A stretch of DNA of 64,000 nucleotides from Diploptera punctata (GCA_030220185.1 JASPKZ010003421.1:1586001-1650000), one strand, 5' to 3'; shown: positions 1 through 11,166, counted from the stretch's first letter. The notes: generated by a model from the letters alone, not told the origin. Numbers and translations: made by a program.

Positions 1-435
1 TCCACGACAGCATAGTTTATCTTTTACGGATAACTCACATTTTTGTTTTTCATTGATGCCTAGAAGATCGAAATAAGTCGATTCCCGTACAAGCGTGCTC
101 TGCCATACTGTTCATCCGATTGAGATGGGGCTTTTTGAAGAATGTTCAGGAGATTCCGGGGATGATCATAGGCTATAAGAGAGTTGTAATACTCAACCCC
201 TTCACCCCTAAAAATCACCCTTTGTAGTGAAATAAAGTCCCTATTTTGACGCTTAAATGGCTTACGCTGCCTAAACCATAACAAATACACAAAATTAATG
301 TACACAGAATTAAACATCTCAAAAAGCTCTACAAAAAAGTACGCGACAGCATATGTTTATCTTCTACGGATAACTCACAATAACCATTTTTGGCTTTCAT
401 TGATGCCAAGAATATCGGGATAAGCAGATTCCCGA
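1..435. repeat. Imperfect direct repeat, two ~90-bp units about 340 bp apart
   Basis: Positions 1-90 and about 341-435 share the same order of words (acagcata, acggataactcaca, cattgatgcc, a gattcccg end) with small indels. The DNA between them holds an 85-codon minus-strand reading frame (60-317) that I do not recognise. This looks like an old tandem duplication or two ends of an element; the type cannot be told from the window. Confidence 0.6.
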
Positions 436-717
436 ATAGTGCATGGCTGGTAGTAAAAACACATTAACATTTATTTATGAGTAGCAGCTCAACGCCGGGT
501 ATTAGCTAGTTTTCTATAAAACATACATAATTTTAGACATCACGGTATGTCTTATTAACGTTTTGTCGGTCATACGAAATGGAATGCAAAACGTTCGTTT
601 TGTCCAGTGTTTACTCAGTAACTCTTTCCCCTCAATTTTCTACCTCAGTTCCAATCCAGACTCGAGTGTATTGTCAGTGATTTTTTTCTTATTAAAAGTG
701 AGAAAAATATCATTAAT

Positions 718-966
718 TTGATTATGGAGGAAGCCCAGTTGTTTTCTTTTATTTATTTTTTTCCCCCTCCTAAGGATTCAACGACTAGGAGGAAAAGGAT
801 CAAGAGGAAAAAGACAAGATGGTCAAGGGAGTGGCTTCTGAAAATAAGTCAGTATTCCCATGACCTGTTACTGAAAGAACTTAGAGCGAACCTGATGACT
901 GGCGCAATGGACACCTCAGCCTACAGTCAATTGCTGGAGTTGGTAACACCATACATGCAGAAATAA
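718..966 (+). pseudogene. PIF/Harbinger transposase-like N-terminal fragment
   Basis: An 82-codon frame has a basic stretch (TRRKRIKRKKTRWSREWLL), then SQYSHDLLLKELRA, then SQLLELVTPYMQK before the stop. This order (basic/aromatic, WLL, LLKEL, ELLxxVTPxI) is the N-terminus of PIF/Harbinger nucleases, ahead of the DDE catalytic domain. The segment that usually sits between the LLKEL and ELL blocks appears shortened and the catalytic domain is absent. Flanks carry similar short words (aaaacgttcgttttgtc near 578 and aaaacggacgttttgtcg near 1006), possibly remains of element ends. It may be a decayed non-autonomous copy. No function is claimed. Confidence 0.5.
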
Positions 967-1283
967 GACATCTGCACGAGAAAAGCCGTTTAAACGGAAC
1001 ATACAAAACGGACGTTTTGTCGCAAAATGATGTTTCTCCCGTCAGTTCTTCAATCTGACCTCAAGACTTGCGTTTTGCTGTTTACATGCCACATTTTATC
1101 AGATAGGATTTGTCCTGTCCTATGAGACGTACAATAAGACGAAGCGAATAAACCGGCATTTAAAAACAATTCACTTTGAATTTCTTTAAACAGTTTAAGG
1201 TTGGCCATCGCATGCCTTTATTGAGGTACAATGTTCTCATTTTCTGTAATAAGCAAGAAAGTGAAATTATTTTTATCTACTTA

Positions 1284-1630
1284 TTTAGTCTGATGGAGTT
1301 AATGCCATTGTGTCTTTCTCTTCCACTCACCAAGATAAACATATGTTACACTAGAATATAGCATTCACAATTAACTTTAATATAAAATACTAAATGAAAA
1401 TTTGATGAATAAGGTAGTATCTACAAGATTAAGATCGATAACATGATAATTAAAATTAAGACTAAAATCAATAATAAAATGTACACAAGCATGATAAATT
1501 AAATTGTTCGATTGGCTGTCCCCATCTAATGTATATTAAAAATAAATGAATAATGAGAGACAATAAACTAATTTATTATATAGTATTTAAAACAAAGAAA
1601 TTAAAACATTTGTTAATCATAAAGTACTTT
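1284..1630 (-). mobile_element. L2J LINE 3' UTR fragment
   Basis: Read on the minus strand this ends in the terminal block of the full-length L2J element (gtgagtggaagagaaag, then aactccatcagac). The AT-rich stretch upstream matches the L2J 3' UTR at 22.39-22.68 kb almost in order, including aataaaatgta and aatgagagacaataaact. No coding part is present, so this is a strongly 5'-truncated copy. Confidence 0.75.
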
Positions 1631-1963
1631 CAGAAAATAAATCACATTATAAATACAAGTAGCCAATATAGCATATACGTATTTTGTCCTAGCAGTTCTA
1701 TTGTTGTGCCTGTCGTGTTTTGAATACAGGGTATAATTGAAATTTAACTTAAGAAAATCTTTTCTTTTTCCTTATAACAGAAACTATTGATAAACATACG
1801 GTTCTTTGAAGGATATTTTATTACATCTGATGCAGAAGCTTCATCATAGAGTGAGTAAAGTGTCCTGAAAAAAATTGTCATATATCAAATAGGTTTTGAG
1901 AATGTACCAAGAAAATGATTTTCGAAAATTATTTATAAATTAATTCAGACTGAATGGTTTAAG

Positions 1964-1989
1964 ATATATATATATATATATATATATAT
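1964..1989. repeat. (TA)n microsatellite
   Basis: Perfect alternating TA of about 26 bp. Confidence 0.95.
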
Positions 1990-2338
1990 TAGAGTTATAA
2001 CTTTTTGGACTATTGTGAAATAAAATATTTCCTGTGTAATGAATGGGTGAACGTTTGCTTAAAACCATTGCAAAAGGCCTTAATTTCACTGAGCTTCAAG
2101 AAAAGGTCACCCCCAAATCAATATTAATTTCACAATATTTCTAAAATGTCTATTAAATCTACTCAATTAATATATTGATATATAATGATGTGTATAACTC
2201 ATACCCATTACATATAGTATCTATGATTGCTAGTGAATGGAAAGAATAACTTTTTTTATTACTGGGAATACATGATGTCACACAAAAAAAAGTTATAACA
2301 CCACTCAGAAAAATAAAGGGACCTGGACAAATAATCTA

Positions 2339-3475
2339 GTGAGATTTCAGCAGTTACATAGAAGAAGACGAAATACGCCTACAGTAGACTTTTCACTAGA
2401 AGAATACTGCAAGATGCTTCTACAACTTCAAATTATTGAAAGGTATCAGTTTCGTGGAGCAGAGATCAAAGGAAGAACTGAGAGAGTAGCGAAAATGTCT
2501 GAAGAAGTTACAAATTTGTGGCGAATTAAACTTAATTCTCCCCATGTGTCAAATCAAGTAATACGTACAAAGCTCCATAAAGTACTGAAGACTTATGATG
2601 AATGTGTAAGGAGAGAAATGTTTGATACTCTTGACCAGCCTTTTGATATTACAAAAGTAAATGGACAATTGTTATATACTGAAGACAAAAGATTGTACCA
2701 ACTACAATTCGAAACCAAAGAAGAGGTTGATTAGTCAACAAATAAATAGCGCGAAAGGAGATAATTCACCCTTCAAAGAGGCAGAAAATCCCTACAGAAT
2801 CAATTTCAAAAAGTGTTGTTCTCACATTGCGCAAATTAGTAGAAAATACCTCAATTTATTGGCTGTCAGCATCACATTCTGGACAGAATACTTCGATTGG
2901 TGATATCAAGAACTTTCTCAAACATTGAATATCCACTTGTATCTAAACTGGTGAACGAGTGTGAGGGGCTAAAATCACAATTTGTGGATGGAAAAGAAGA
3001 TATCCTAGGTAAATCGGGGTGGAGAGACGACATGAAGTTCTTCTACCATCTAATACGTGCGTTAATATTAATTGAGGAAAAATACGCTTTCCATTCATTA
3101 GGTTTGCAGAAAATTCCAAACATTAATAATGCAAGATGGAATTCAAGAGCTATTCTTGCTCTACTTGCATTTATACTTATGCCTACTATAAGAGTTGCTT
3201 TGAAAAAAGTGTGCAGTTTTTTTTTTTCATTTGACTGGACAGACTATTGGTTTATTAATCAGATGTACAACATGAATGACTTCAAGAACCTGTCACATAT
3301 ATTAGTGCCTTTTAAAAAAGCACTGCACTCATTGCAAAATCATTGGAAGAAGGAACAATATGCATTAAGTGTACCAAGACGTAATAAGTGCGCCGAATGT
3401 GCAATTAAAGTCATGCAAGAATGATATGCTTCCTTAAAAATAAAGACAAACTGCATCTCCGATTCTTTCTAAGCA
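2339..3475 (+). pseudogene. Broken copy of uncharacterised arthropod repeat gene family U2
   Basis: Protein-like sequence runs across several frames on the plus strand. The first block (2339-2734) is 131 codons, with SLEEYCKMLLQLQIIERYQF. A short out-of-frame block near 2862 reads GCQHHILDRILRLV. The last block (2897-3424) is 175 codons and contains NIEYPLVSKLVNE, GWRDDMKFFYHLIRAL, NARWNSRAILALLAFILMP and a C-terminal CAECAIKVMQE. From memory this order belongs to a multi-copy arthropod protein of unknown function that is often annotated as hypothetical; I know of no established activity. At least two frameshifts and a poly-T expansion (3218-3228) show it is dead. Multi-copy behaviour suggests a mobile element, but no inverted repeats were found. 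Confidence 0.55.
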
Positions 3476-3714
3476 ACCAACAATAATATACAATGATTGT
3501 ACATGTGATTGAACACTTTTATCTCTGTTCTTGTTTGTATTACAGTATATATCTTGTGTTTCAAAATAATCAGCCAGTAGGGAAATATCAATTTTGATTT
3601 CGGGGTGACTTTTTTTTTAAAGGAATATTAAAATGATTAGTTGATTCTTCGTAAAGAGTAAAAACTCATCAGATTTCGATTCAGGAAAGTGAGGTTATAA
3701 AAACATTATAACCG

Positions 3715-3760
<46 letters not shown>

Positions 3761-4159
3761 GTAATTGTCTCCTTAATTATCACAAAAATTGTAATGTCAG
3801 GTATTAGAAACAGACATAATTTTTTGATCACGAGTTACTTTTTACCTGTCTTAAAAGCTGTCTACTTAAACCTGCTAAAGTTCCTTCTCTGCTGTTATCA
3901 TATTGCCGCTCCCTCCTGGGAGGGGGCCGTTCTCACCTTGTTTTATTTCAATTAACATATGTTCACGTAACACTTTCACATTAACTGCATTTGGTTCACA
4001 TAAACGTTCAGTGGCACTTTAAATGCAACTTGCTGCAATAATTATCTTGTTTTACAGTTTATTTACTGCACAATTATTTCCAGTCACTGATGATTTCAGT
4101 TGGCGCAATGTTTTCTGATCTCATTTGACTGTATCGCTGTCCAAACACAACTGACTGCT
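3476..4159. other. Non-coding stretch with a TA tract
   Basis: AT-rich DNA without recognisable genes. It includes a (TA)n tract at 3717-3757. On the minus strand 3937-4150 may be the A-rich leader of the promoter described next, ending at a splice-donor-like AAG/GTGAGA near 3936. Confidence 0.5.
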
Positions 4160-4440
4160 CCCGACCCTGAGAACAGTTTATATAAGCCGGGGAAGGATAC
4201 GTCTCGGCGTCCAGTCGAGATTCCACTAGTACAGAAGTTACTGGCACCGACCTTTCCTGACATGGACGGTAGATGCGAGAACCTTCCGGAATGGAAGGCT
4301 AGACGCATATCGAGATTTCTGCGTGGGTCTTTCAACTCGTGAGTCGTCAACTCGCAATTTTTACATCCACAAAACAGTGAGTCGCCCACGCAATTCAAAC
4401 ACTATTAATACAGTGCGTCACAATGAACTTGTGGGTGAGT
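4160..4440. promoter_or_regulatory. Candidate heat-shock-type promoter, possibly bidirectional
   Basis: A TATATAA box lies at 4179-4185 and reads as TTATATAAA on the minus strand. At 4279-4296 there is a perfect run of alternating GAA/TTC blocks (GAAnnTTCnnGAA plus one more GAA), the consensus heat shock element. For minus-strand transcription the element sits about 95 bp upstream of the TATA box, and the following leader is A-rich and rich in AAGTG and GTGAA words, like insect hsp leaders. For plus-strand transcription a CCAGTC initiator-like site at 4211 and an ATG at 4423 followed by a GTGAGT donor at 4435 would give a four-codon first exon. No heat-shock coding sequence is in the window. 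Confidence 0.45.
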
Positions 4441-5255
4441 GATCAGAGAGAAGGAGAAGATAAAATTTTAAAGACGTTGCAATGAATGTAGGCCTATGTG
4501 GACATACGTGTATTATTCACAGTAGAATTAATTTTGTTGAAGTGCGGTAAGCATGGTATTCAATATTGTTGGTGAGGAAGTGATTGGTTTTATGTTCGTT
4601 TCTGGCACTGTCTATAATTCATGAATATACAAAGTCTTGCATTTATGTATTATTTCTATATGAGATTCCAGTATTCTACTAAATGCTTGAACATTGTTTT
4701 GTTCTCTTTTGATAACATGGAAAGTTCTTTGCTTGAAAGTAAGTAAACAACTCATGTGATGCGTAAACTTTGGCTCATAGTTTTCGCATAGGCAGCAAGT
4801 CCAACATTTGCTACAGCTGTACACCGATGCATATTTCCACACCGGATGGTCCCAGACTTATGAGTGACGTGCCACAACTGGAGTAGTGTGGCACATTCCA
4901 CATCGGCGGCTTTCGGACTCTCTGCTTGTCCGGCTGGGTGGTTTACGATGCCCTACTCTAGGGTGGAGACACCTCATCTTATATCCAACTCACTTCGACT
5001 TACGGCTCAACATCTACGCCTACAAATAGCGCTGATTAGAGGAAAAAGCCCTATACCGAATTTGATTGCTAATGAGCTCAACTGGATCCAGCAAGCAGCG
5101 CCTTGGGCGATGCTTAGTCATTGCCATCATTCAACAGCGACAGCAGCGAACCCAACACTGCTCTGATCCACATGCGTCATTAATTCAAACACACTAACAA
5201 ACCAAGTCAAACGCTCGGATTTGTCCGTCCATATTCCCACACCCACATAGTTAAC
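4441..5255. other. No recognisable gene
   Basis: Moderately GC-richer DNA (4850-5160) with short open frames on both strands, none similar to a family I know. If the plus-strand first exon at 4423-4434 is real, its next exon would have to lie downstream, but no signal-peptide-like exon stands out. Confidence 0.4.
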
Positions 5256-5577
5256 GCTCTCTATTGCGGTCATATGTGGATCACAGTATTTATTTGAGAT
5301 TTCGGCATATTTCGGGATGCTCTCTACCACGGTCATATGTGGATCACAGTATTTATTCGAGATTTCGGCATATTTCGGGATGCTCTCTACCACGGTCATA
5401 TGTGGATCACAGTATTTATTCGAGATTTCGGCATATTTCGGGATGCTCTCTACCACGGTCATATGTGGATCACAGTATTTATTCGAGATTTCGGCATATT
5501 TCGGGATGCTCTCTACCACGGTCATATGTGGATTACAGTATTTATTCGAAATTTCAGCATATTTCGGGAAGCTCTTT
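5256..5577. repeat. 63-bp minisatellite, about 5 units
   Basis: Units start at 5256, 5319, 5382, 5445 and 5508, each opening with gctctct and carrying ggtcatatgtgga, cacagtatttatt and ttcggcatatttcggga. The three middle units are practically identical; the first and last carry several changes. The unit is a multiple of three, so reading frames stay open: a 195-codon minus-strand frame (5127-5714) crosses the whole array with a 21-residue repeat (IPKYAEISNKYC...), and all three plus frames are open too. That makes coding status doubtful. Confidence 0.9.
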
Positions 5578-6350
5578 CGAATGGTATATAAATTGTTTGA
5601 AAGTCTTCTTAACATCGAGTAATGTTCCCTCTTATTAGAGTTCATAAGCAAAACCCTAGTTCTTAATCTATTTATCCAAACTCTTGTGCCATCTTTACTG
5701 ATGTGTGTTACCAAGTTCAGTTGTACAATGTTGTCTGCTAATTTCTGTCTCCAAATTAATCATCGTCTCATGTCATTGCGCTTTTCGTAACTCTGTATTA
5801 TAGAAATATTGAGATACATCAAATAAAATTACAAAGCAGAGGAAATATTGACATAGGCCGTACAAATGTAGTAATTTAACATACTATGCAAACATCAAGT
5901 ACAGAAATTATTAACATAGAAACAAATAATTTGATACATAAGCTACCGTCACTCTGACAACATACGATTGAAGATCTCCCTCGTTGAGTAAGATTACTTA
6001 AATTACAATGAATATTGAGTTAATTTTGACACTTATTTTTTTATTGATGATCACATCCCTTGTTTAAGGTGTTATTTAATTATTATATATCATGCAATAT
6101 TAATAAAATTCCATTGAGGTGAATAATCACGAAGTAAAATATTAAAATAAATATCACAGCTAGATTATTTTTTTAAACTCTATGCCTTTCATAAACCGAA
6201 TTTCATCTTCAGCAGAAGATGGAAGCCCCGGTTTTTTAAAGGATTAAAACAAATAAAAATTTAACCTAGTTATGGACGACGGCGCCTGTCAAGGTATTTA
6301 TATGTCAATATTTTAATTTATTACATATTTTTACCTTTGATTGTTTTTAT
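5578..6350. other. No recognisable gene
   Basis: AT-rich non-coding DNA. Nothing recognisable on either strand. Confidence 0.5.
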
Positions 6351-6606
6351 ATATTTTTTTAATGCCCCAGGTTGTCCTTTCGGCATTTCTGGTGTTCACT
6401 CCTGGCATTGGGGTAATTGTTGAGGCGCCTGGAAGGCGGGGTTACGCTGCCCGATTATATGATGGATGATGATAGTGACGCTTGTCTTACAGGTGAGGAA
6501 AAAATCCCGATAAAAACCTCACTTAGGAAACTGTCCCGACCGGGGATCGAACCCGGGCCCGCTGCGTGACAAGGCAGCACGCTACCTCGAGACCACAGCG
6601 GTGTAC
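6351..6606 (-). mobile_element. SINE-A2 (tRNA-derived, second tail type)
   Basis: On the minus strand the head reads ccgctgtggtctcgaggtag then gggcccgggttcgatcccc, with the B-box word GGTTCGATCCC. The anticodon-arm region (ctgccttgtcacgcag) resembles tRNA-Asp with one extra base. The body has cctcacctgtaag; the 3' tail ends in gaacaccagaaatgccgaaagg...cctggggcat, unlike the SINE-A1 tail. The 10-bp word ttgtttttat at 6341-6350 and 6607-6616 is the target-site duplication. Confidence 0.85.
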
Positions 6607-7859
6607 TTGTTTTTATTATCTCAAGCATTTTACAAAGGGGTGGACAGTCTATTAAGATCCCAGGTAGCAGAGGAGACGGAGATTTGATTCCTGTCCAGTC
6701 TAATCTTGGGATCCACTTAATCTTTTGCAAAATGATATCGAGATCTTTCCTGGAAGTAAAATCGATCGGAAAGTAGTTTTGTGATGCATTGGCATTTTGT
6801 TCACATTATTTTGGCCCTGAATAGTCTGTTATTGAGAAGACCTATCTTTGTATTTTACTTTCTTTTATAACTCATATTCCACTGACGTTTTTAATAACCT
6901 CTTTGGAGAAGAAAGAGTAGAGTAATCTGATGATTGTTTTAGTGCTCGCAGTAAACTAACAAAGTCGATAAACAGCGAGGTGCTTAATGTGTACATAATG
7001 GCGACGAACAAGTTTCTACATTAACTAGGCGGAAAATCACCAAACAGTTGGAATTTTCTTCTTGAGCTAACAGGTTGCTTTAGTGCATTTTACTTTCATA
7101 CATTAACTGTAACTTGGATTAAATTATTCTCACAACTGTGTTGGACTGTTGAATATATTTTTTAAGTCTTATTTTCTTTCGAAGTGACGTTAAGCTCGAT
7201 AGATAGATAGATGGAAAGCTCTGGGGCCATCATTTAAATGTTGGCGGTCAGCGATCCGTTTTGGTTATTCTATATAGGTAGAACCCCAGGTTCCTGTAAA
7301 ATACATTAGCCCCAGTTTAAATTTTGAATTTAAATTTGAAGTTTATGACAAATGGTAGTAGAGTGAAGTCGGAAGCGGACCTTTTGGGGTTCTATTCCAG
7401 CATTTATTATTGGATTAAGGGAAACCGCTTAAAACCTCAATCGGAATAGTCGATCACGCGGGATCTTACCAAGTTTGGCTTCGGATGATTCTATAGAAAC
7501 TGGGAATGATCAAAACTGTCATCTCTGTGGTTAATACATGTAGATATGAGACTAGCAATCGATCTGGTAGGTCAAGGGCCTTCTACGCCTGCCGCGACAT
7601 GGAATATTGTAGTAGAAATGTATACGTGAGAGACCTGACAAACGTTGCACAGAGGCCTCACAGAGGGTTCAAGTTCTTTTACGTGCTATAAATATGAAGC
7701 ATAGGATTCACCCTTCGAAGAAAGTCGTATTTTTGTTAATAGTTTTACTCTTTGAAAAAATCTATCAACCCCGGTCTAGTTTGAAACCGCGAAACTCGAA
7801 CCTGACACGACCATAGTAATCACTAAATTTTAGTCCACCGTAATGGAGTGTTTTACATA
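6607..7859. other. No recognisable gene; short GATA run
   Basis: Non-coding DNA with a short (GATA)n-like run near 7198-7212. A 61-codon plus-strand frame at 7506-7691 is not similar to anything I recognise and is not called as a gene. Confidence 0.45.
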
Positions 7860-8262
7860 AAAATTAATAATTTAATTTATTTTGTGAAAATAGTATTAAG
7901 ATTAACAATTATTTTAATTTGTTTGTTTTAAATGTTGTATAACCGACAAATCAGTTCACTATATCCCATTATTTGTCTTATTTTTATGTGCATTAGATGG
8001 GGACAGCCTACCAAACCAATTAATGTATCTTGCTTGTGTACATTTTTTTGTTTGTTTTAATTGTAATTATCATTATCAATACTATGTTATCGATCTTAAT
8101 CTTATAGATATTATCTTACTGATAAAATCTAATTTAATATTTAATATTAGAGTTAATATTGTGATTGATATATTCTAAAGTAACATATGTTCGTCCTTGT
8201 GAGTGGAAGAGAAGGCCACATGCCTTAACTCCGCCGGGCTAAGTAAATAAATAAAATAAATT
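7860..8262 (+). mobile_element. L2J LINE 3' UTR fragment
   Basis: Ends with the L2J terminal block (gtaacatatgttcgtcct, gtgagtggaagagaagg, ccttaactccgccgggc) and an A-rich tail (taaataaataaaataaa). Upstream AT-rich sequence follows the L2J 3' UTR in order. It is 5'-truncated with no coding part. Confidence 0.75.
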
Positions 8263-8366
8263 GATAAAAATATGTATACGTTATTTGAAATGTATACGGG
8301 CCTAAATATTGGTTTACTAGCTGATGAATAAGATAAAATATGCTCTGTTAAATTACGAACTCCGTT

Positions 8367-8697
8367 GCGCAACAGGCTTAGAAGACCCTTGGCCTACCAT
8401 CCAGTTGCCGGCCTAATATCCACATGTGTTAATCACAGAAGTGGACAAATCCAATAGTACATGAGAGATATGTTAGTGTATTGAGTCCCACAGGCGTTAT
8501 AGCTAATTTTCTCAATCTGGAGCCGCTACATATTGTAGTTATCCAAATTCCACACGATGCTGGGTGGGCATGGGTTTCATACTGGCCCAATTTTGATGAG
8601 AAAATATCTTCCTCCATCGGGATTCGAACTACCGCTAGTTCCGTAGCTTTACACTATGGCATCATGCATTAAACCGCTCGGTTATGGCGCTGGACGT
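8367..8697 (-). mobile_element. SINE-E (tRNA-derived)
   Basis: On the minus strand a tRNA-like head starts at gtccagcgccataaccgag and includes a B-box-like ggttcgaatcccgatgg word written here as its complement (ccatcgggattcgaac). The body contains atccacatgtgttaatcaca in plus orientation. A second copy lies at about 60543-60860. The shared order of ccacatgtgttaatcacag, cgttatagct and gagaa...tcttcc supports one family. Confidence 0.75.
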
Positions 8698-8824
8698 GAA
8701 ACTATGAAGCCAATAAAATTTGTAAAATAATACATAACTAATTCATTGGCACCATTTCAACCGGAGGTGAGATATAAGCAGACATAAGTTCTCGATGTAT
8801 CCTCTTAAACTAATTTTTCCCAAC

Positions 8825-9190
8825 ACTCTCTGTGCAATTCACCTTCCTCAAATCACGGTTAATATTTATTTCCCACCTCATTCTTGACTTACCTCATAGG
8901 CGCTTTTCCTTTGATTTTTCTACAATTAACACTCCCACCTTATTCCTTCCTAACTTATCTCCTAGGAGCTTACCCTCTGTTTTTCTACAGTTAATTTTCC
9001 ATCCCCTTCTTTCATTCCCCATTCGTGGCACGTCTCCTTCCATCACAATCTACGAGATTTAACTCATCTTTTTAAATCTGGTTTCTCATAAAGGGCGTGT
9101 AGCTTCCTGTTGTATATTCTTTTTTTTTTCTATTCGCCTACCCTGTTGATCTCCCTTTGTTACAAAATAATCCTAAAAACTTTACTCCCA
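8825..9190 (-). mobile_element. Degenerate RTE-1 LINE fragment
   Basis: Weak but ordered matches to the RTE-1 C-terminal region: cctcaaatcacggttaat, cccacctcattcttg, ttcattccccattcgtggca, tctacgagatttaact and gttgatctccctttgtt. A segment of about 70 bp around cccacctcattcttg is duplicated in tandem (8870-9000). This is the most decayed RTE-1 copy here. Its distal end forms one arm of the fold-back listed next. Confidence 0.65.
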
Positions 9191-9284
9191 AAAAAAGGTA
9201 ATATTTTTTTCCTTTAATACCAATAGGCCATAATGGATACGAAATATGGCCTATTGATATTAAAGGAAAAAATTACCATTTTGT

Positions 9285-9335
<51 letters not shown>

Positions 9336-9425
9336 ATATGAAATATGGTCTATTGATATTTAAAGAAAAAAATATATCATTTTTTGGAATACAGTTTTTA
9401 GGATGTTTTTGTAACAAAGGGAGAT
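9148..9425. repeat. Fold-back made from RTE-1 sequence with a TA-tract loop
   Basis: The arm 9148-9240 (atctccctttgttacaaaa...) is the imperfect reverse complement of 9332-9425 (...gtaacaaagggagat), with a further inner copy at 9235-9285. The loop holds (TA)n at 9287-9332. Both arms resemble the RTE-1 stretch around its GPKRDEQ codons, so it is an inverted duplication of an old LINE fragment rather than a normal MITE. Confidence 0.65.
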
Positions 9426-9458
9426 GAACAGATATATATATATATATATATATATATC

Positions 9459-9862
9459 GCCCGCGGTAGACTGGTGGTTATGCTCCTTTCCTCTGGTCCC
9501 GATGGTCGCGGGTTCAAACCCGGCCGGGGTCGATGGATTTTTAGGACGGAAAAATCCAAGGAGAAAGTCCTCCGGGAGGGACTTTAAGCCGTGGGTCCCG
9601 AGTCTGAACATTTTCAGGCTCGTAAAAAGTCCTTAAGCCTGAATGAAAAGGCCTCTAAGCAAAATTTACCGAATTTTCCCGTCCTAGTACTACCTTGGTT
9701 TCCTAGATGTCAGTATGAGGCGGAACGCTGACCAGGGACCATTCAAAATGACATATATACGAAAACAAGTGTAACTAAATTAGTATGGTTCAAATTCTTC
9801 CCTTTAGGGGGAGAGCGCCTAAATCTCTGTAAAGGGAAAACATGGGCTTACAATACAATATA
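9459..9862 (+). mobile_element. SINE-C, full-length (tRNA-derived)
   Basis: Begins directly after a (TA)n tract (9431-9458). The head has an A-box-like tagactggtggttatgc and a B-box gcgggttcaaacccggc. Body words are cgatggatttttaggacgg and aaatccaagg. The 3' part is tgtaactaaattagtatgg, then a hairpin-capable ttcccttta...taaagggaa, ending in gggctt. It forms one half of a tail-to-tail pair with the next copy. Confidence 0.8.
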
Positions 9863-9884
9863 TATTATCCACAATGACATAACA

Positions 9885-10238
9885 GCCCAATATTGGGCCT
9901 TACCCTCTCCTTTGTTAGGAATTACTATATAAATTTAATTTAGTTACGCTTATTTTTCTAGAGATATCATGAATGGTATGTGGTCAACATACCGACCCAA
10001 TGAGACATCTAGTAGGCAACTAAGATATTACTAGGATGAAGAAGTTGGGTAAATTTTGCACATTTTATTCAGGCTTGCGGTTCTTTCACGAGCCTGAAAA
10101 TTTTCAGACGCGGGATCCATGACTTAAAGTTCCTCCCGGAGAACTTGTTCCTTGAAGTTTTCCATCTAAAAAATCCATCGACCCGACCAGGTTTGAGACC
10201 GCGACCCTTGAGACCAGAGGCAAAGAACATAACCACTA

Positions 10239-10240
<2 letters not shown>
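9885..10240 (-). mobile_element. SINE-C, inverted copy
   Basis: Reverse-complement copy running from its tail (gcccaatattgggcc, near 9888) to its head at 10240 (accactag), directly before a (TA)n tract (10240-10287). Head words gtttgagaccgcgaccc and body aaaatccatcgacc match the copy at 9459-9862. The two copies therefore point tail to tail. Confidence 0.75.

Positions 10241-10287
<47 letters not shown>
10240..10287. repeat. (TA)n microsatellite
   Basis: About 48 bp of alternating TA abutting the head end of the inverted SINE-C copy. Confidence 0.95.
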
Positions 10288-10288
<1 letters not shown>

Positions 10289-10755
10289 CCTTTAATTTTA
10301 TAAGATATTAAAATTTATTTAACATAGAATATTAAAAAGAGTGACAAGGATCAAGTGGACGTTCAGGATTGAATGCATCTATTATGAACAGTACTCCATG
10401 GTTTGTTATGAAGAAATAGTAGACTTTAATCACAAAGTAACCACAATCAAGTTTTGAATTATTCACATATTGAGTTGTTACAGAAGAAACGACACTAAAT
10501 TACTAGGCGATGCTAGTGACATGAGCTACAAGCTCGGGTTTCCTTTTCCTTATCTTCATGCATTCGATGTCAACAACACAGTGACGTCTGTGAGATAAGT
10601 ACTGTAATATCAAATGCTTTAAGTTCATAAGAGATATATTTTCCACTGAACTAGGAACTGAATTGTTTTAAAACATTTACATTATTTAACTTAATCTTTA
10701 TATCAGTGAACTTCTAAAGGTACATGAATGTCTAAAGAAAATAGATGACATATTA

Positions 10756-11078
10756 TTATCGCCTCACTATGATGCTTAACAAGCGGTTCGCTTTGTTTTC
10801 CCGCAGCTGTTATGTGTTATTAAAATACAAAGATCTCGTCTGCCGCGACTACCACGATGTTGCCACATTGCTATTCTTCCCTCAGTTTCAATTAAAACTC
10901 GAAACATGGAACAGTCGATCCAGTTTTAAAATTGTATACCGTAATTAATTGTTATAATTATAAGTGATTTATTGTGATATGTAGCTCGAATAATAATACA
11001 ATATCTGCATAACATATTTGTTTAATATATAAGTGATTTCAACATGTGGCGGCCATGGGAAAATATTTCAGACCGAAC

Positions 11079-11166
<88 letters not shown>

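Noticed and set aside
4096..4398. Overlapping ORFs of 80-100 codons on both strands
   Set aside because: They cover the promoter-like segment, mirror each other and match no family.
5256..5577. CRISPR-like array
   Set aside because: Units are directly adjacent without spacers, and the window is clearly eukaryotic. The same holds for the 17-bp and 25-bp arrays.
9214..9636. ORFs with (YI)n runs
   Set aside because: Translations of TA tracts joined to SINE-C and RTE-1 pieces.
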